64,000 nucleotides of DNA from Trifolium pratense (lineage: Eukaryota; Streptophyta; Magnoliopsida; Fabales; Fabaceae): contig NC_060060.1 of assembly GCF_020283565.1 (NCBI RefSeq), positions 38,068,001-38,132,000 on the forward strand. Direction: 5' to 3'. The notes under the pieces were generated by a model that was not told the DNA's origin, ran no database searches, and was given only the letters and a program-made list of their open reading frames with translations. Positions 35,336-45,751 of the stretch are shown here, one piece after another. Within the stretch, counting starts at the first letter, position 1; each line of letters opens with the position of its first letter. The position numbers were made by a program, and so were the translations under genes.

Positions 35336-36229
35336 TTAAATTGCAAGAATTCCATTTGAAAATATTTGATCCCTTGTATAAGGTGAACTTGATAATTCCA
35401 TTTCTGACCCACACCTCTCTTTGCGTTCATCCATCATTATTTGACTTGAACGACACTCTGTGCTACAAAATGCTTTCTCTCCTCTACACACCACAAAAAA
35501 AAATTAATTAATTTCATGTCCCATAAATGATAAATCTAAGAATAAAAAAATAAGGATTAGTCTCTGCAGTTACGCGCAGAGAATACCTAATTTATAAAAA
35601 AAAAACTAATAAAAATAAATTTGAGTAATCAATCAATACCTGTACATGTAGATATCTTTGCCATGCAAATTCTTTCCGCATAAGTTACATGAATTAAGAA
35701 AATTTGATGTAGGAAATAATGGTTCCGGCTCAATCAAAATTTGTGGTGGTGAAGATTTTCTTAGAACACCAACGTTGTTGTAGTAGTTGTTGTTACAACC
35801 TTGTTGTCTCCGAACATCACCTTCACCACCATCATAATAGACCTTAGTGAAGGTTTTATTAGGTACGTGGCATGTCACATAGGTGTATTCTTCTTCCAAG
35901 CTTTCCATGTCAATTTCATTCATATTTGAATAATCCATTTGAAACCCATTTGGACTTTTAACAGATTGAATTTGGATTGGTCTTGATCGGTTCAAATTTG
36001 ATGTACAAACAGCATGTTTAGGTAAAACTTCACATGGTTTATTAGTATCAAGAGCTGCCACAATTTTGAGACCAACACCACCAAGGTCATAGTTTTTTAA
36101 ACCTCTTGGTGATGATTGCATCTTTGTGTCTAATGGGCCTCTTGGGCTTCCGGTGTCCATCATACGGCCACCGGAGACCAGTAACTCTGACAACTTTCCG
36201 ATCATTGGAGAGGGTCTTTTCCTCAACAT
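35336..36229 (-). CDS. FLZ (FCS-like zinc finger, DUF581) protein
   Basis: Two exons, 36229-35640 and 35483-35336, give 245 aa. The C-terminal FLZ domain reads NSCNLCGKNLHGKDIYMYR at the end of exon 1 and continues GEKAFCSTECRSSQIMMDE in exon 2. This gives the C-x2-C...FCS-x2-C finger that defines the family. FLZ proteins act as adaptors of SnRK1 kinase in energy signalling, binding SnRK1 alpha and beta subunits. The long N-terminal part is Ser/Pro-rich and disordered in composition (MLRKRPSPMIGKLSELLVSG, SPRGPLD, PIQIQSVKSP). It includes the LGGVGLKIVAAL block seen in many FLZ proteins. The intron inside the finger, just before the FCS half, is the usual gene structure. The start is the first ATG of the frame, close to the pyrimidine-rich leader. 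Confidence 0.92.
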
Positions 36230-36726
36230 GATTGGAGAGAAGATGAGAAGATGAAGAGAAGAGAGGTTGTTGTGTTGTGTGTTGAAGAATGGAATGGGAG
36301 AATAGAAAGGTGGAGAGTAGTGGGTGTCTTTATAAGACCAACCTATAAAGTCATGTTAGGGGTCTTAATATTAATTTCATGGAGTAGTTGGGCTAAACCC
36401 TTGGTTTGTTTGGAATTTTGTGGATGATCATTGCTTCAGAAATGCCCAACAATTAATATTTTTATGATATATTATTATTTAAGTGAAACTAGTAGTTTGA
36501 TAATAATATTTTGATTTGATTTGCTTACATTAAAGTGATTCCTTTCTTGTGATAACCTTTGCTTAATTTAATAAATAATAATATATCTCAAGGTCGCTTG
36601 TCAGTGGGCCAGATTCTTGAAAGAAAAATTTGGCATTTCCAATTATTGAGATACCCCTACATACCCCTATATACATTATTATAAAACATTTAGAAATATT
36701 GTTAAAAAAAAAAATAATTGAAATAT

Positions 36727-36845
36727 GTCCCGTGAATTTAGTTCAGTTGGTAGGACATTGTATTATATATGCAGAAAGTCAAGATTTGAACTCTGATCAT
36801 TTCATTTATCCATTTTATGGCTGAAATTTCTAGCCTCTAGACTAC
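36727..36845 (+). repeat. tRNA-like SINE relic
   Basis: Box A (TTAGTTCAGTTGGTAGGAC at 36738-36756) and a box-B-like motif (AGATTTGAACTCT, 36782-36794) lie about 33 nt apart. The tail reads AATTTCTAGCCTCTAGACTAC. Decayed, and not a foldable tRNA. Confidence 0.55.
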
Positions 36846-37184
36846 TTTAAAAAATAAAAATATATAAACTATGTGATTTTGTGGTAAAAAAAAAAATACA
36901 TGGAAAATGTCGACGTTCGGTATATTAATTATAATTAGATAAAGAAATGGTATATAAAAGCAGATTAATTAACGGTGCCGATAAATTTCTTTGTAATAAA
37001 TATTAACTATTATTCTGAAAATACAGTAAATTTAATTAATAACTGTATCAATAACAAAATTTAAGATTTTTCATTTCTTCACGTTTAAGACAATAAACTG
37101 TCTGATAGAATTTTTAGTTATGAATTTCTATTTTCATTTCACAAATTGTTTGCGTGTTAAAAATGATTCATGTTGATTATTTCA

Positions 37185-37227
37185 AAAGTTATGCTAATAT
37201 TTTTTTTATAGTAAAGTTATACTAATA
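37185..37227 (-). repeat. Micro-retroposon scar: poly(T) insert with 15-bp repeat
   Basis: AAAGTTATGCTAATA (37185-37199) and AAAGTTATACTAATA (37213-37227) flank a 13-nt insert, T8-ATAGT-like. Confidence 0.55.
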
Positions 37228-37261
37228 ATTTTATATCACTATTTTACTTTAATATATGCAC

Positions 37262-37860
37262 AACGAAAGACAAATGGACAACAAGTTGCGTTGCTAATTT
37301 TCTTGGAAGATAAATCAATCATTTTGAAATTACATCTATAAAATTAGGATAGACAATATTGTTATGCATGTTCCTTTAAACTTTTTTCAAAAGATCAACA
37401 ACATCCAGTGCTAGAAAGCCAGAGGTGTCAAACACAAACTGTATAAAAATATGTTAATTGTCAAAACACGTTTTCTCGTGTTTCGTCACTTTGCTTGAAG
37501 CAGCTTTGAGGGCCGCTTGTCGCACAATTAAATCCCGAGTCATCAATCCCACAAGTGGGAAAATTTCAATCAAGTTCACATAAACATGCTTCCCTGATAA
37601 CTAACGATACACTAGAACATTTTTAGGCCTAAGCGTGTTGATCTCCCTTCTTGTGGTTCAGTCAAAAAGTTCACAAACGCCTCTTTCTTCGCATATACAA
37701 CTATGTCACAAAGGACATCCATGACAAAGTCATGTCTATATCTGAAGCTTGAAAGCTCCCTACAATGAATAGTTTGCTCCTCAAATTGATCAATGCACGC
37801 TTTACAGCAAACAAGGCAAACTTCCTCAATAGTAAATAATGGAATCATTATGCGGTATAT
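37262..37860 (-). pseudogene. Decayed transposon-borne ORF, copy 1
   Basis: Read on the minus strand, broken frames give a continuous protein-like order. MIPLFTIEEVCLVCCKACID, FRYRHDFVMDVLCDIVVYAK and KEAFVNFLTEPQEGRST come first. GKHVYVNLI, PLVGLMTRDLIVRQAALKAA and SSKVTKHEKTCFDN follow, then FDTSGFLALDVVDLLKKV and LATQLVVHL. Stops and frame changes interrupt it. I recognise similar blocks from repeated, transposon-associated legume ORFs but cannot name the element. A second copy is at 42705-43300. Confidence 0.6.
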
Positions 37861-39305
37861 GAAAATAATGTGGTACTCTACCGTGACATATGTTGTCTCA
37901 ACTCATCGATGAGAATAGCTAAAAGAAAATCTTGAGCATGAGTTGCTTAAAAAAAAAACTATATTTTGTCCGGTGATCATGTCAAAGTTGACTTCCATAT
38001 CCTAAACATTTTTACTAAAAAGGGCACTCGCCAAAGCATGTGACTTTATGGGGACGGTGTTGGGCAAGTGAAACTAAAGTCAAAAGTCACAATGATATAA
38101 CAAAGACCATCCAAACCAATGTCAAAATCAAAGCTCATACCGTATACTTCACTATATTTAATTTCAATATATGATCTTATAACACTCAAGCCGCAAACAT
38201 ATATGAGGCAGCCTCAACTGCTGAGTACAAACTAAATCCTCCAACCCTAACGAGTAAGAAAACGACCCTCCATCGAAAGTCTCCAAACTCCATCAACCAC
38301 AATGTCCCGAAAGGAGATTACAAATAAATTAACACCACAATAGTCAGTTCATTATAAAATTAATAAAATTATTAATAAGCGTCTTAAAAGTATTGATTAA
38401 GCAACAAAAAAAAACTAATCTTGAATAAAAAATGTGTTGTATAATTATACTACTTATATTTTATTTATAATATGATCTTGACTTTACTTATTAAAATTTA
38501 TGGATCCGTGCACCTGATCCTCGGATACTCCTCAACTAATTATTCAGGACATTTGATATAACTTTTGCAAACTAAAGAATGTTTAAGCTATTTTAATAAA
38601 CTCAAAAGAAAAAATTGATTGATGATTGAAAATACAAAGAATAAGTTATTTATCTACTCGTTATAATACTAATTGTCGTTAACTTCCATTTTCTTTGTGA
38701 GACAGTGAAGTAAACAATCTCATTCCATTCAAAAGTAGAACCAGGCACAAGGATTTGAGTTAGATTAATTGATCTCTCAATACTATGATTTTCAATTGCA
38801 ATTTATCTTTTTTATATATAATCAATTACATGATAATGCTACGGTGAACCAACAAATCATCTACCGAATACTAATTTTATAAAATTTACTTACCGTTGGA
38901 TTGAAAGTTTTTATCAAATAGATCATCCATAAAAAAGAATTAGAAATTTTGAAAATAATTTGATAGGTTATTCAAAACCATCAAAATTATGGTATTTAAT
39001 AAGTCGTTAATATTATCGAGATAAATGAAAAACTAAATTTTATTATATACATTATTCATATAATACTTATCGAGATAACAAACAACATTTTATACATCTT
39101 ATATAATCTCTATAAGTATTTTTAAGATGATATACAATTTTTTAATTTTTTATCATAGATAATTAAAAATATCAATAATGAAAATTGTAGATTGAGAAAC
39201 ATAAATTAATCAATTATATCATTTATTTTGGAATAGAAGAAGTCTGGTCTCTTCCAGCACACTACTATATTTTACGTACTATTTAATTTAAAAATTATGC
39301 AATTA

Positions 39306-39351
39306 TATGATTTAATATTTTATTTTTTTTTGATATTATGATTTAATATTT
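39306..39351 (-). repeat. Micro-retroposon scar with 15-bp TSD
   Basis: TATGATTTAATATTT at 39306-39320 and 39337-39351 flanks TAT9GATAT-type sequence (16 nt). Confidence 0.65.
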
Positions 39352-39594
39352 ATTATAAGGAATATCGACATGACACTTGAGGTCGTTGTCTCTGATTGAT
39401 AATAAATCTGGGCCGTTAGATGGAGAACCACGTGTATAGTGTATTGGGACATGATGACTCGAACCACATCACGGAGCCCACTGATTTTGAGAAGTGAAAG
39501 TGACTTGGTTGGGCCCACACGGAATATGATGCCTTTCACTACCAAGTTACATTTATACCCTTGAGATATTTCTATATTTCTATTGTTTTATTTA

Positions 39595-39935
39595 GGCTTA
39601 AGTACACATTTGGTCCCTTACGTTTATTTTAGGTTTCAATTTGGTCCCTTACGTTTAAAAAGTATCAATTTGGTCCTTACGTTTATTTTAGGTTTCAAGT
39701 TAGTCATTTCCGTTAGTTTTGTCACTAACACCGTTTGAACAGTACACGTGTCAGAGTGTAAAGTGTCACGTGTCAGTCCACGTATGCAAATTGATTGTCA
39801 CATGTGACAAAATTGACGGAAAGGACTAACTTGAAACCTAAAATAAACGTAAAAGACCAAATTGATACTTTTTAAACGTAAGAGACCAAATTAAAACCTA
39901 AAATAAACGTAAAGGATCAAATGTATAATTAAGCT
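39595..39935. mobile_element. Mutator-like foldback MITE with 9-bp TSD
   Basis: TTTTATTTA at 39586-39594 and 39936-39944 flanks a 341-bp inverted repeat. The arms start GGCTTAAGTACACATTTGG and carry repeated TTGGTCC.TTACGTTT units. The centre (CACGTGTCAG.. GTCACATG) is short. The arms are well over 100 bp, so transcripts would be hairpins. Confidence 0.85.
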
Positions 39936-40114
39936 TTTTATTTACTCCTCTATTTCATACAAGAAAATGTTTTCTCATTTTAAAATTCATAAATGATCTA
40001 TATATTTGATTGGCTTAATAAAATAGAGAATTTAACAAAAGTTATTATAATATAGTAAGCAAAAGTTATTATATTCGCCAAAAAAAGTAAAGACTAAGTA
40101 AAGGCTTGAGTGAG

Positions 40115-40169
40115 TCTATATTAAAAAGCCATAAGTATATAAATGTAGAATATGAAAAGTATAGAGATG

Positions 40170-40220
<51 letters not shown>

Positions 40221-40347
40221 TAAGTAGAAATGATGTGGCATTGTAGAGTGATTTAATTGGATTTAAATGGATGATGTGGCTAAATGAAACAATTTGATTG
40301 GTCCAAGTGGATTAGGGTTAGGAGAACTATTTAGGAATTATATATAT
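40115..40347 (-). mobile_element. Partial Helitron-like copy with AAT microsatellite
   Basis: 40225-40347 matches the 5' end of the element at 41135-42063 (GATGTGGCATT..GAGTGATTTAATTGGAT, GGATTAGGGTTA, GGAGAACTAT.TAGGAATTATATATA). It adjoins an AAT repeat at about 40168-40221, as the larger copy does at 41242. No 3' hairpin end seen here. Confidence 0.45.
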
Positions 40348-40429
40348 AAAAAAAAACTTTTGTGTTGCAGATCATACATTCAACTTTTGTGTTGCACATC
40401 ATTTATAAGTTTAGTTAAGTGCTATAATA

Positions 40430-40473
40430 AAATAGATATATCAAATTTGTGTCAAAAAATAGATATATCAAAT
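40430..40473 (+). repeat. Micro-retroposon scar with 17-bp TSD
   Basis: AAATAGATATATCAAAT at 40430-40446 and 40457-40473 flanks only about 10 nt (TTGTGTCAAA). This is the smallest insert of the set, in plus orientation. Confidence 0.7.
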
Positions 40474-41134
40474 ATGAATTTAATTACCGATTGTTAGTTG
40501 GTCCTATATAGGTACACTTATTAGGAAAAATAAAATATGATAATTTGAAGTATGATTTTTTGTGTTTTTCTTTAAATAAGTTTCATAGATAGATATAAAA
40601 AGAATTTTTATATATTGATTATGGAGAAAAGAAGTGAGAGAGTAAATTAATTGCAATTTACATTCAATTTTATATATCTTTTTTTTTCTTATAATTTGAT
40701 ACAAGAAAAAATAATTTTTTTTTCTTATAATATGGGACGAAAGAAGGTATATGAGAATAAAGTGGATGCATTTTATAGAAGTCTTGACTCTTAAATTCTC
40801 AATAAAAGGATATGGGACAATAGATTAACACAAAAGTTGCAAAATAGAGACGAAAAGATGTTTGAGAAACTTTTTTCTTAAAAAGTTTAACGGCTAGAAA
40901 TTCACTCTGTATAAATGTAAATAAGTGGAGTTTTTGGAGTTGAAATTCCAATACCTGCATTGCATATGTGATCTCCCTAATCAATTGAGTTAAGCTAACA
41001 GACGTCTAAGAGATTTCACTTTATTTATGGGGAGAGATTTTTTTTTTCTTTCAACGTGTAAAAATGTATATTTTGAAAATATATCTTAATTCATAAAAAT
41101 GTGTCAAAACATCATGTGTAATGTTTCCACTTTA

Positions 41135-42063
41135 CTAGTCCCACACCCGTGCGATGCACAGGTGTTATGTGGTATTTTATATTATAATGTTGAAAAATTA
41201 TTTGTATAAATTGTAACAATAAGTATTATAAAATGAAAATTATAATAATAATAATAATAATGATAATAATAATAATAATAATAATATAAAAGTGATGTAC
41301 TTATCACTTCCTCCAACCAATATATATACCTATATGTATAGAGAATGAGTACGGACCATTAAAATTGAATGAAATATATTTATTTTTTTGGTGGGGTGTG
41401 CCAGCCAATGCAATAGTGCAACGCATAGGCGACACACTAAAATTGAATGAAATATGATAACGATAATGGTTATTATATATTTCAATCTCATAACCTAACT
41501 TTTTGCATAACCTTCACTCTTCTCTAAAATTATAATGTAATTAAGTCAATAATGTATATCTTCGTATTTTTTTTGTGTGACTAAATTATAAACTCTTTGT
41601 TGTTTCTATGAAAACGGTTGACATTTAAATGGGATAAATATTGAAAGAGAATCCAACCATGTTCATCTTCATTGTCACTAAGAAATGTTATAATAATGTA
41701 GAAAAATGTAACATCACAACATCAATTTTTGGATAATTGGAGAGGTATAATTCAATAATAATGTAGAAAATTGTAACATCTTGTGACATCAATTTTTGGA
41801 TAATTGGAGAAGCATAATTCTTTATTATTTATTATGAGACTGATATAATATAAAAAAAAATAGAGATGAGAATGATATAATATTGATTATATTGAAAAAA
41901 TATATAAGGAAGTGATGTGGAAACAAAAAAAATAGAGATGAAAATGATATAATATAAGGAAGTGATGTGGCATTATTGTGTGATTTAATTGGATGTAAAT
42001 GAGTGATGTGGATTAGGGTTAAGATGGATAGTAGGAGAACTATCTAGGAATTATATATATAGA
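41135..42063 (-). mobile_element. Non-autonomous Helitron-like element, 929 bp
   Basis: On the minus strand it starts A|TCTATATATATAATTCCTAG and ends in a 9-bp stem (CACCTGTGC / GCACGGGTG, one mismatch, 3-nt loop), six bases, then CTAG|T. This fits the Helitron rule of 5' TC, a 3' hairpin, CTRR and an A/T target. The interior has an AAT microsatellite and no ORF. Confidence 0.6.
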
Positions 42064-42075
42064 TATCAAACCTAA

Positions 42076-42225
42076 GGCTCCGTTTGGTACAATGAAAAAA
42101 AAGTAAAAGGAAAGAAAATTACGCAAACCAATGCATGAATTTGGATTAACTTTTAGTCAAAGTTCATGCATTGATTTGCGTAATTTTATTTCCTTTCACT
42201 TTATTTCTATTATATCAAACAGACC
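42076..42225. mobile_element. Foldback MITE (GGCTCCGTTTGG-type ends)
   Basis: The left half (GGCTCCGTTTGGTAC..AAAATTACGCAAA.CAATGCATGAA) is complementary to the right half down to GACC. The turn is near 42148. A relative is at 22707-22819. Confidence 0.7.
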
Positions 42226-42700
42226 ATAAATATAGATATCTAGCAAGTATCTCAAACATATTCGTTAATATAAAAAATCATTTACTTCTAAGATACATGG
42301 AAGAACGTATTATAAAGATATAAAAATTTAGTGCGTATCACATGTATTTCTCCTTTTATTTTTTATAGTAAGAGACTTTGTATTTACTAATTATACGAGG
42401 AGTAGAATGACCCTTACAATTTATGAATGATGCTCCTTTTTTCTGTGTAATTTCCTTCATGCAAATGCAATGCTTTTGGTAGATTGTAGGGGTCATTCCA
42501 CTCCTCGTATAATTAGTTAATACAAAGTCTCTTACTATAAAAAAATAAAAGGAGAAATACATGTGATACACACTAAATTTTGATATCTTTATAATACGTT
42601 CTTCCATGTATCTTAGAAGTAAATGATTTTTTATATTAACGAATATGTTTGAGATACTTGCTAGATATCTATATTTATGGTCTGTTTGATATAATAGAAA
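42204..42700. repeat. Large inverted duplication: about 217-bp arms, 62-bp spacer
   Basis: 42204-42420 and 42483-42700 are near-perfect reverse complements, with scattered single-base differences. Each arm ends with the right tip of the foldback MITE (TATTATATCAAACAGACC). The long ORF on the minus strand across it is a by-product. It could be transcribed as a long hairpin. Confidence 0.85.
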
Positions 42701-42704
42701 GACA

Positions 42705-43300
42705 AGCAGCAGCATCAAGCTGCGCTGCTACCTTTTTGGATGACAAAATCAATCCTTTTAAATACTATATATGATTCTAAGATCTAAAAGACACCACATT
42801 ACTATTTAAAATATCCACAACCAAGTGCGGAGCTACATGCACTCCAAGGTGTGCAGTTATACCCTTTGAGATTTCAAATTTTGCACCAATATCATAATGT
42901 TTATTGCATTTGTACACCTTAAATTATTGATTTTGAACAGCATTTTTTTCCTGACGCAGTATAACAGATAGTAGGCCAGCTTTTCCTCTTCTGTCTTTTA
43001 CTTTACTACTACTTTCTTTTTATTTTTTTTATTACATAGGAGGAGTATAACATATAGTTTATCCTCGAGTGTAGAAACTCCAATCAAATTCATACATGCA
43101 TGTTTCCCTCCTATCCAATCTTACACCAAGTGTCTCTTTCTTCACTGCGCGCTTGAAAACATAAAAAAGAACATCTCAAACAAGGTAATATTTATATTTG
43201 AAATCTGAAAGCTCTAATCGACAATGAACTGCATGTTTTCCAAATCTATCCGAATACAACGACAAACAGGACACATCTCTTCAAGAGAAATAAGGGAATT
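42705..43300 (-). pseudogene. Decayed transposon-borne ORF, copy 2
   Basis: Minus-strand translation across broken frames parallels copy 1 at 37262-37860. A C-x2-C-like start with a PLF segment near 43290 comes first, then TCSSLSI, RAFRF, and finally AAQLDAAA near 42715. It is more decayed than copy 1. No intact frame. Confidence 0.4.
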
Positions 43301-43348
43301 ATCCATCTATATTAAACTCATGCAATAAACATGTAATAATTTATTTTA

Positions 43349-44250
43349 GGCTAAATTGTACTTTTGGCCCCCTAAGTTTTAGAAACTTGCAATTTTGGCC
43401 CCTTATGTTTCAAAATAGCACTTATAGCCCCCTAAGTTTCAAAAAGTTGCGATTTTGGCCCCCTATGTTTCAAAATAGCAATTTTGGCCCCCTAAGTTTC
43501 AGTAGTTGCGATTTTGGCCACCTATGTTTCAAAATAGCACTTTTGGCCCCTATCTTTACCCCTTTTGCAAAAGGTCAATTTTGATCGAGTCAAAGTTGAT
43601 GTGGCAAGTCACTTAAGTGACTCAGCTGCCACGTCAACATTTTTTTATCATCTTATAATTAAAAAAACTAAAAGAATAAAAAATAAAAGGAAGAAGTCAC
43701 ATGCTTTAAATTTATTCTTTCACTACGTTCAAAAAAAAAAAAAAATTATTCTTTCACTAACACACATATATAATCTCAAATCCTAAAGAATTAACCAAAT
43801 ACTTCGTGACGTTTATTCAAAAGGATTTTTCACTATACGTAAAAAAAAAAAAAAATTCCAAATCCAAAAATAGGAAACAATGGAAATTGAAAACTCTTCG
43901 TGCTTTTTGTTATGTCTTTTTAATTATGTAATGACTTCATATATGTAATGACTTGATTTGTTATGTCATTTTGATTTAGAAAAGTGTCTTGAACTTCCAT
44001 TTAGAAAAGTGTCTTGAACTTTCATTTTGCAAAAGGGGTAAACATAGGGGGCCAAAATTGCTATTTTGAAACATAGGAGGCCAAAATAGCAACTTTTTGA
44101 AATTTAGGGGGCCAAAAGTGCTATTTTGAAACATAGGGGGTCAAAATTGCAACTTCCTGAAACTTAGGGGGCCAAAAGTGCTATTTTGAAATATAGGAGA
44201 CCAAAATCGCAACTTTCTGAAACTTAAGGGGCCAAAAGTGCAATTTAGCC
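43349..44250. mobile_element. Mutator-like foldback element with tandem subrepeats and 9-bp TSD
   Basis: TTTATTTTA at 43340-43348 and 44251-44259 flanks a 902-bp element with termini GGCTAAATTG / CAATTTAGCC. Each arm (about 230 bp) is built from three to four repeats of TTTGGCCCCCTAAGTTTCA alternating with TATGTTTCAAAATAGCA. The interior (43576-44024) has no gene and carries a micro-insertion scar. Confidence 0.88.
43712..43759 (+). repeat. Micro-retroposon scar with 14-bp TSD inside the foldback element
   Basis: TTATTCTTTCACTA at 43712-43725 and 43746-43759 flanks CGTTC plus A15. It post-dates insertion of the host element. Confidence 0.8.
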
Positions 44251-44316
44251 TTTATTTTATCTATAAAAATAGGGGTAGTTTACAAGAAGAAAAAGTGAAA
44301 CAGAGGAAGAAAAGAA

Positions 44317-45751
44317 ATGGCGGAAGGAATAGTGAAACATATAGTCCTGTCAAAGTTCAAGGATGAAACCTCTGAAGAACAAATTGATGAAATAATCAAG
44401 GGCTATGCCAATCTCGTCAATCTCATCCCACAGATCAAATCATTCCGCTGGTACGTTTCATTTTTATCTTACAAATTCAACAATGTACTTAGATCATCTC
44501 ATTTACCATCAATTTCTTCACAAATAACAAATTCAGTCTGCAAAAAAATAATTACATTGTCAGTAAATTCATGTAAGTGAAGTCTGCGAGTGAAATGCAG
44601 GGTTCTAAGGTTTAGATCTATCAAATTTCTGCGTTCTATATTAGAGATATAGTTAGTTGCTCTAGTTACTAGTTAGTTAGTCTAGTTGGTTAGCCTATAA
44701 ATAAGCTTTACACTAATCATTTGTACCTAACTTTCTCATTTGTAATATTTTTCATTCATCAATATTATACAATTTTGAGCTATTTTCTCTCTTTCTCCCA
44801 TGGATGCCATGTTTCTTAACATTCTAGTCTCTTTTGTTTACATAATTGATTATGATAATTTTGATAAAAAAAATTGATTATCATAATTGACATTAATCTC
44901 AGAAAGACTAGTGATCTTAATGTAATTGATTAGTTTGGGTGATAAATAATATATTAGTTTTTTTTTTAGAAACAACTTATTTTTGAACTTATAGTATAAG
45001 TGCTTTATAATGTATAAGTTATTTTTATAATTATAATAAAATTGAAAATGAAGTTAAAAGTTAAAACTGTTTTCATATAAGTTATAAACCATTTTTATAA
45101 GCTATCATAGAGAGCTTATGTAAATTAGGAGAAAATAGCTTATAAATATGTCATAAGTTATTTATTTATAAGTTCTTCCAAATAGTCTCATAACTTATAA
45201 GTACTTTTGTTCTAGTAGATAAGCTCATACTATAAGGGTTTGTTTGGACTGACTTATTTTGAGTTTATGCAAAATAATTTATGCAAATAAATAAGTTTAT
45301 ATGTATTATTATAAGTTTTTCAAGATAATTTATGAAAAAACAATTTATAAAGATACAATTTTTGTTAGTAAAAACTTATAAATTAACATAAATAAAATTT
45401 TATTTATTTCCATAACTTATTTTCATAAGCTTAATAATAAGCCAAATCTAAACGGGCCCTCGGTCAATCCAAGATAGACACTATTATTGGCTTTATGTTT
45501 TTTTTTTGTTTGACACAATTATTGGCTTTATGTTATATCCTTTGATTTTTGTGTATTATAGGGGCAAAGATGTAAGTGCTGAAAACCTGAACCAAGGTTT
45601 TACTCATATATATGAATCAACCTTTGATAGTGTGGAAGCCATTGCCGAGTTTATAGCTCATCCTTCCCATGTTGAGTATGCAAATTTGTCCCTTCCCTAC
45701 GTGGAGAATGTGCTTGCAGTTGACTATAAGCCCACAATCGTTAACCTTTGA
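44317..45751 (+). CDS. Stress-responsive A/B-barrel (Dabb) protein, HS1-like, copy A
   Basis: Two exons, 44317-44450 and 45562-45751, give 107 aa. This is a single Dabb domain, a dimeric ferredoxin-like alpha+beta barrel found in plant HS1/POP3 proteins and polyketide cyclases. It opens MAEGIVKHIVLSKFKDETSE, continues QGFTHIYESTFDSVEAI and ends DYKPTIVNL. In the helix that carries the putative catalytic pair the sequence is EFIAHPSHVEYAN: both His (78, 81) are present but the Tyr of copies B and C is Phe (75). Family roles include heat-stable antimicrobial activity (HS1) and, in olivetolic acid cyclase, aldol cyclisation. The function here is unknown. The intron (1.1 kb) holds a hAT-like MITE and a micro-insertion missing from copy B. 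Confidence 0.9.
45237..45459. mobile_element. hAT-like MITE in Dabb copy A intron
   Basis: Left end GGTTTGTTTGGACTGACTTA and reversed right end GGGCCCGTTTAGATTTGGCTT, with matching AAATAAATAAG-type subterminal parts. The homologous intron of copy B reads straight through (CATACTATAAGTCAATCC near 48037-48054), so the element is absent there. Confidence 0.75.
45483..45534 (-). repeat. Micro-retroposon scar with 17-bp TSD, empty site in copy B
   Basis: ATTATTGGCTTTATGTT at 45483-45499 and 45518-45534 flanks an 18-nt insert (T8GTTTGACACA). Copy B has a single CTGGCTTTATGTTATCC at 48070-48086, i.e. the unfilled site. Confidence 0.88.

Larger units (their letters stand above)
36230..44316. other. 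8-kb transposon-rich intergenic block
   Basis: No functional protein gene was found. It holds a tRNA-like SINE head, two decayed copies of a transposon-borne ORF, Mutator-like foldbacks at 39.6 and 43.3 kb, Helitron-like elements at 40.1-42.1 kb, a 217-bp inverted duplication and several poly(A) scars. Between 37.9 and 39.3 kb I see nothing identifiable. Confidence 0.5.

Noticed and set aside
36738..36810. Possible tRNA gene
   Set aside because: Box A and B are present but no acceptor stem or anticodon arm folds; it is better explained as a SINE relic.
39945..40752. One large Stowaway element from CTCCTCTATTTCATAC to GGGACGAAAGAAGG
   Set aside because: The two tips look like a pair, but other repeats lie between them and the inner sequences do not pair convincingly, so one element could not be shown.
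42356..42718. 120-codon minus-strand ORF
   Set aside because: It spans both arms of the large inverted duplication and has no family features.
43380..43560. Regularly spaced repeats resembling a CRISPR array
   Set aside because: The units are subrepeats of a plant foldback transposon arm, mirrored at 44025-44250, and this is a plant nuclear sequence.
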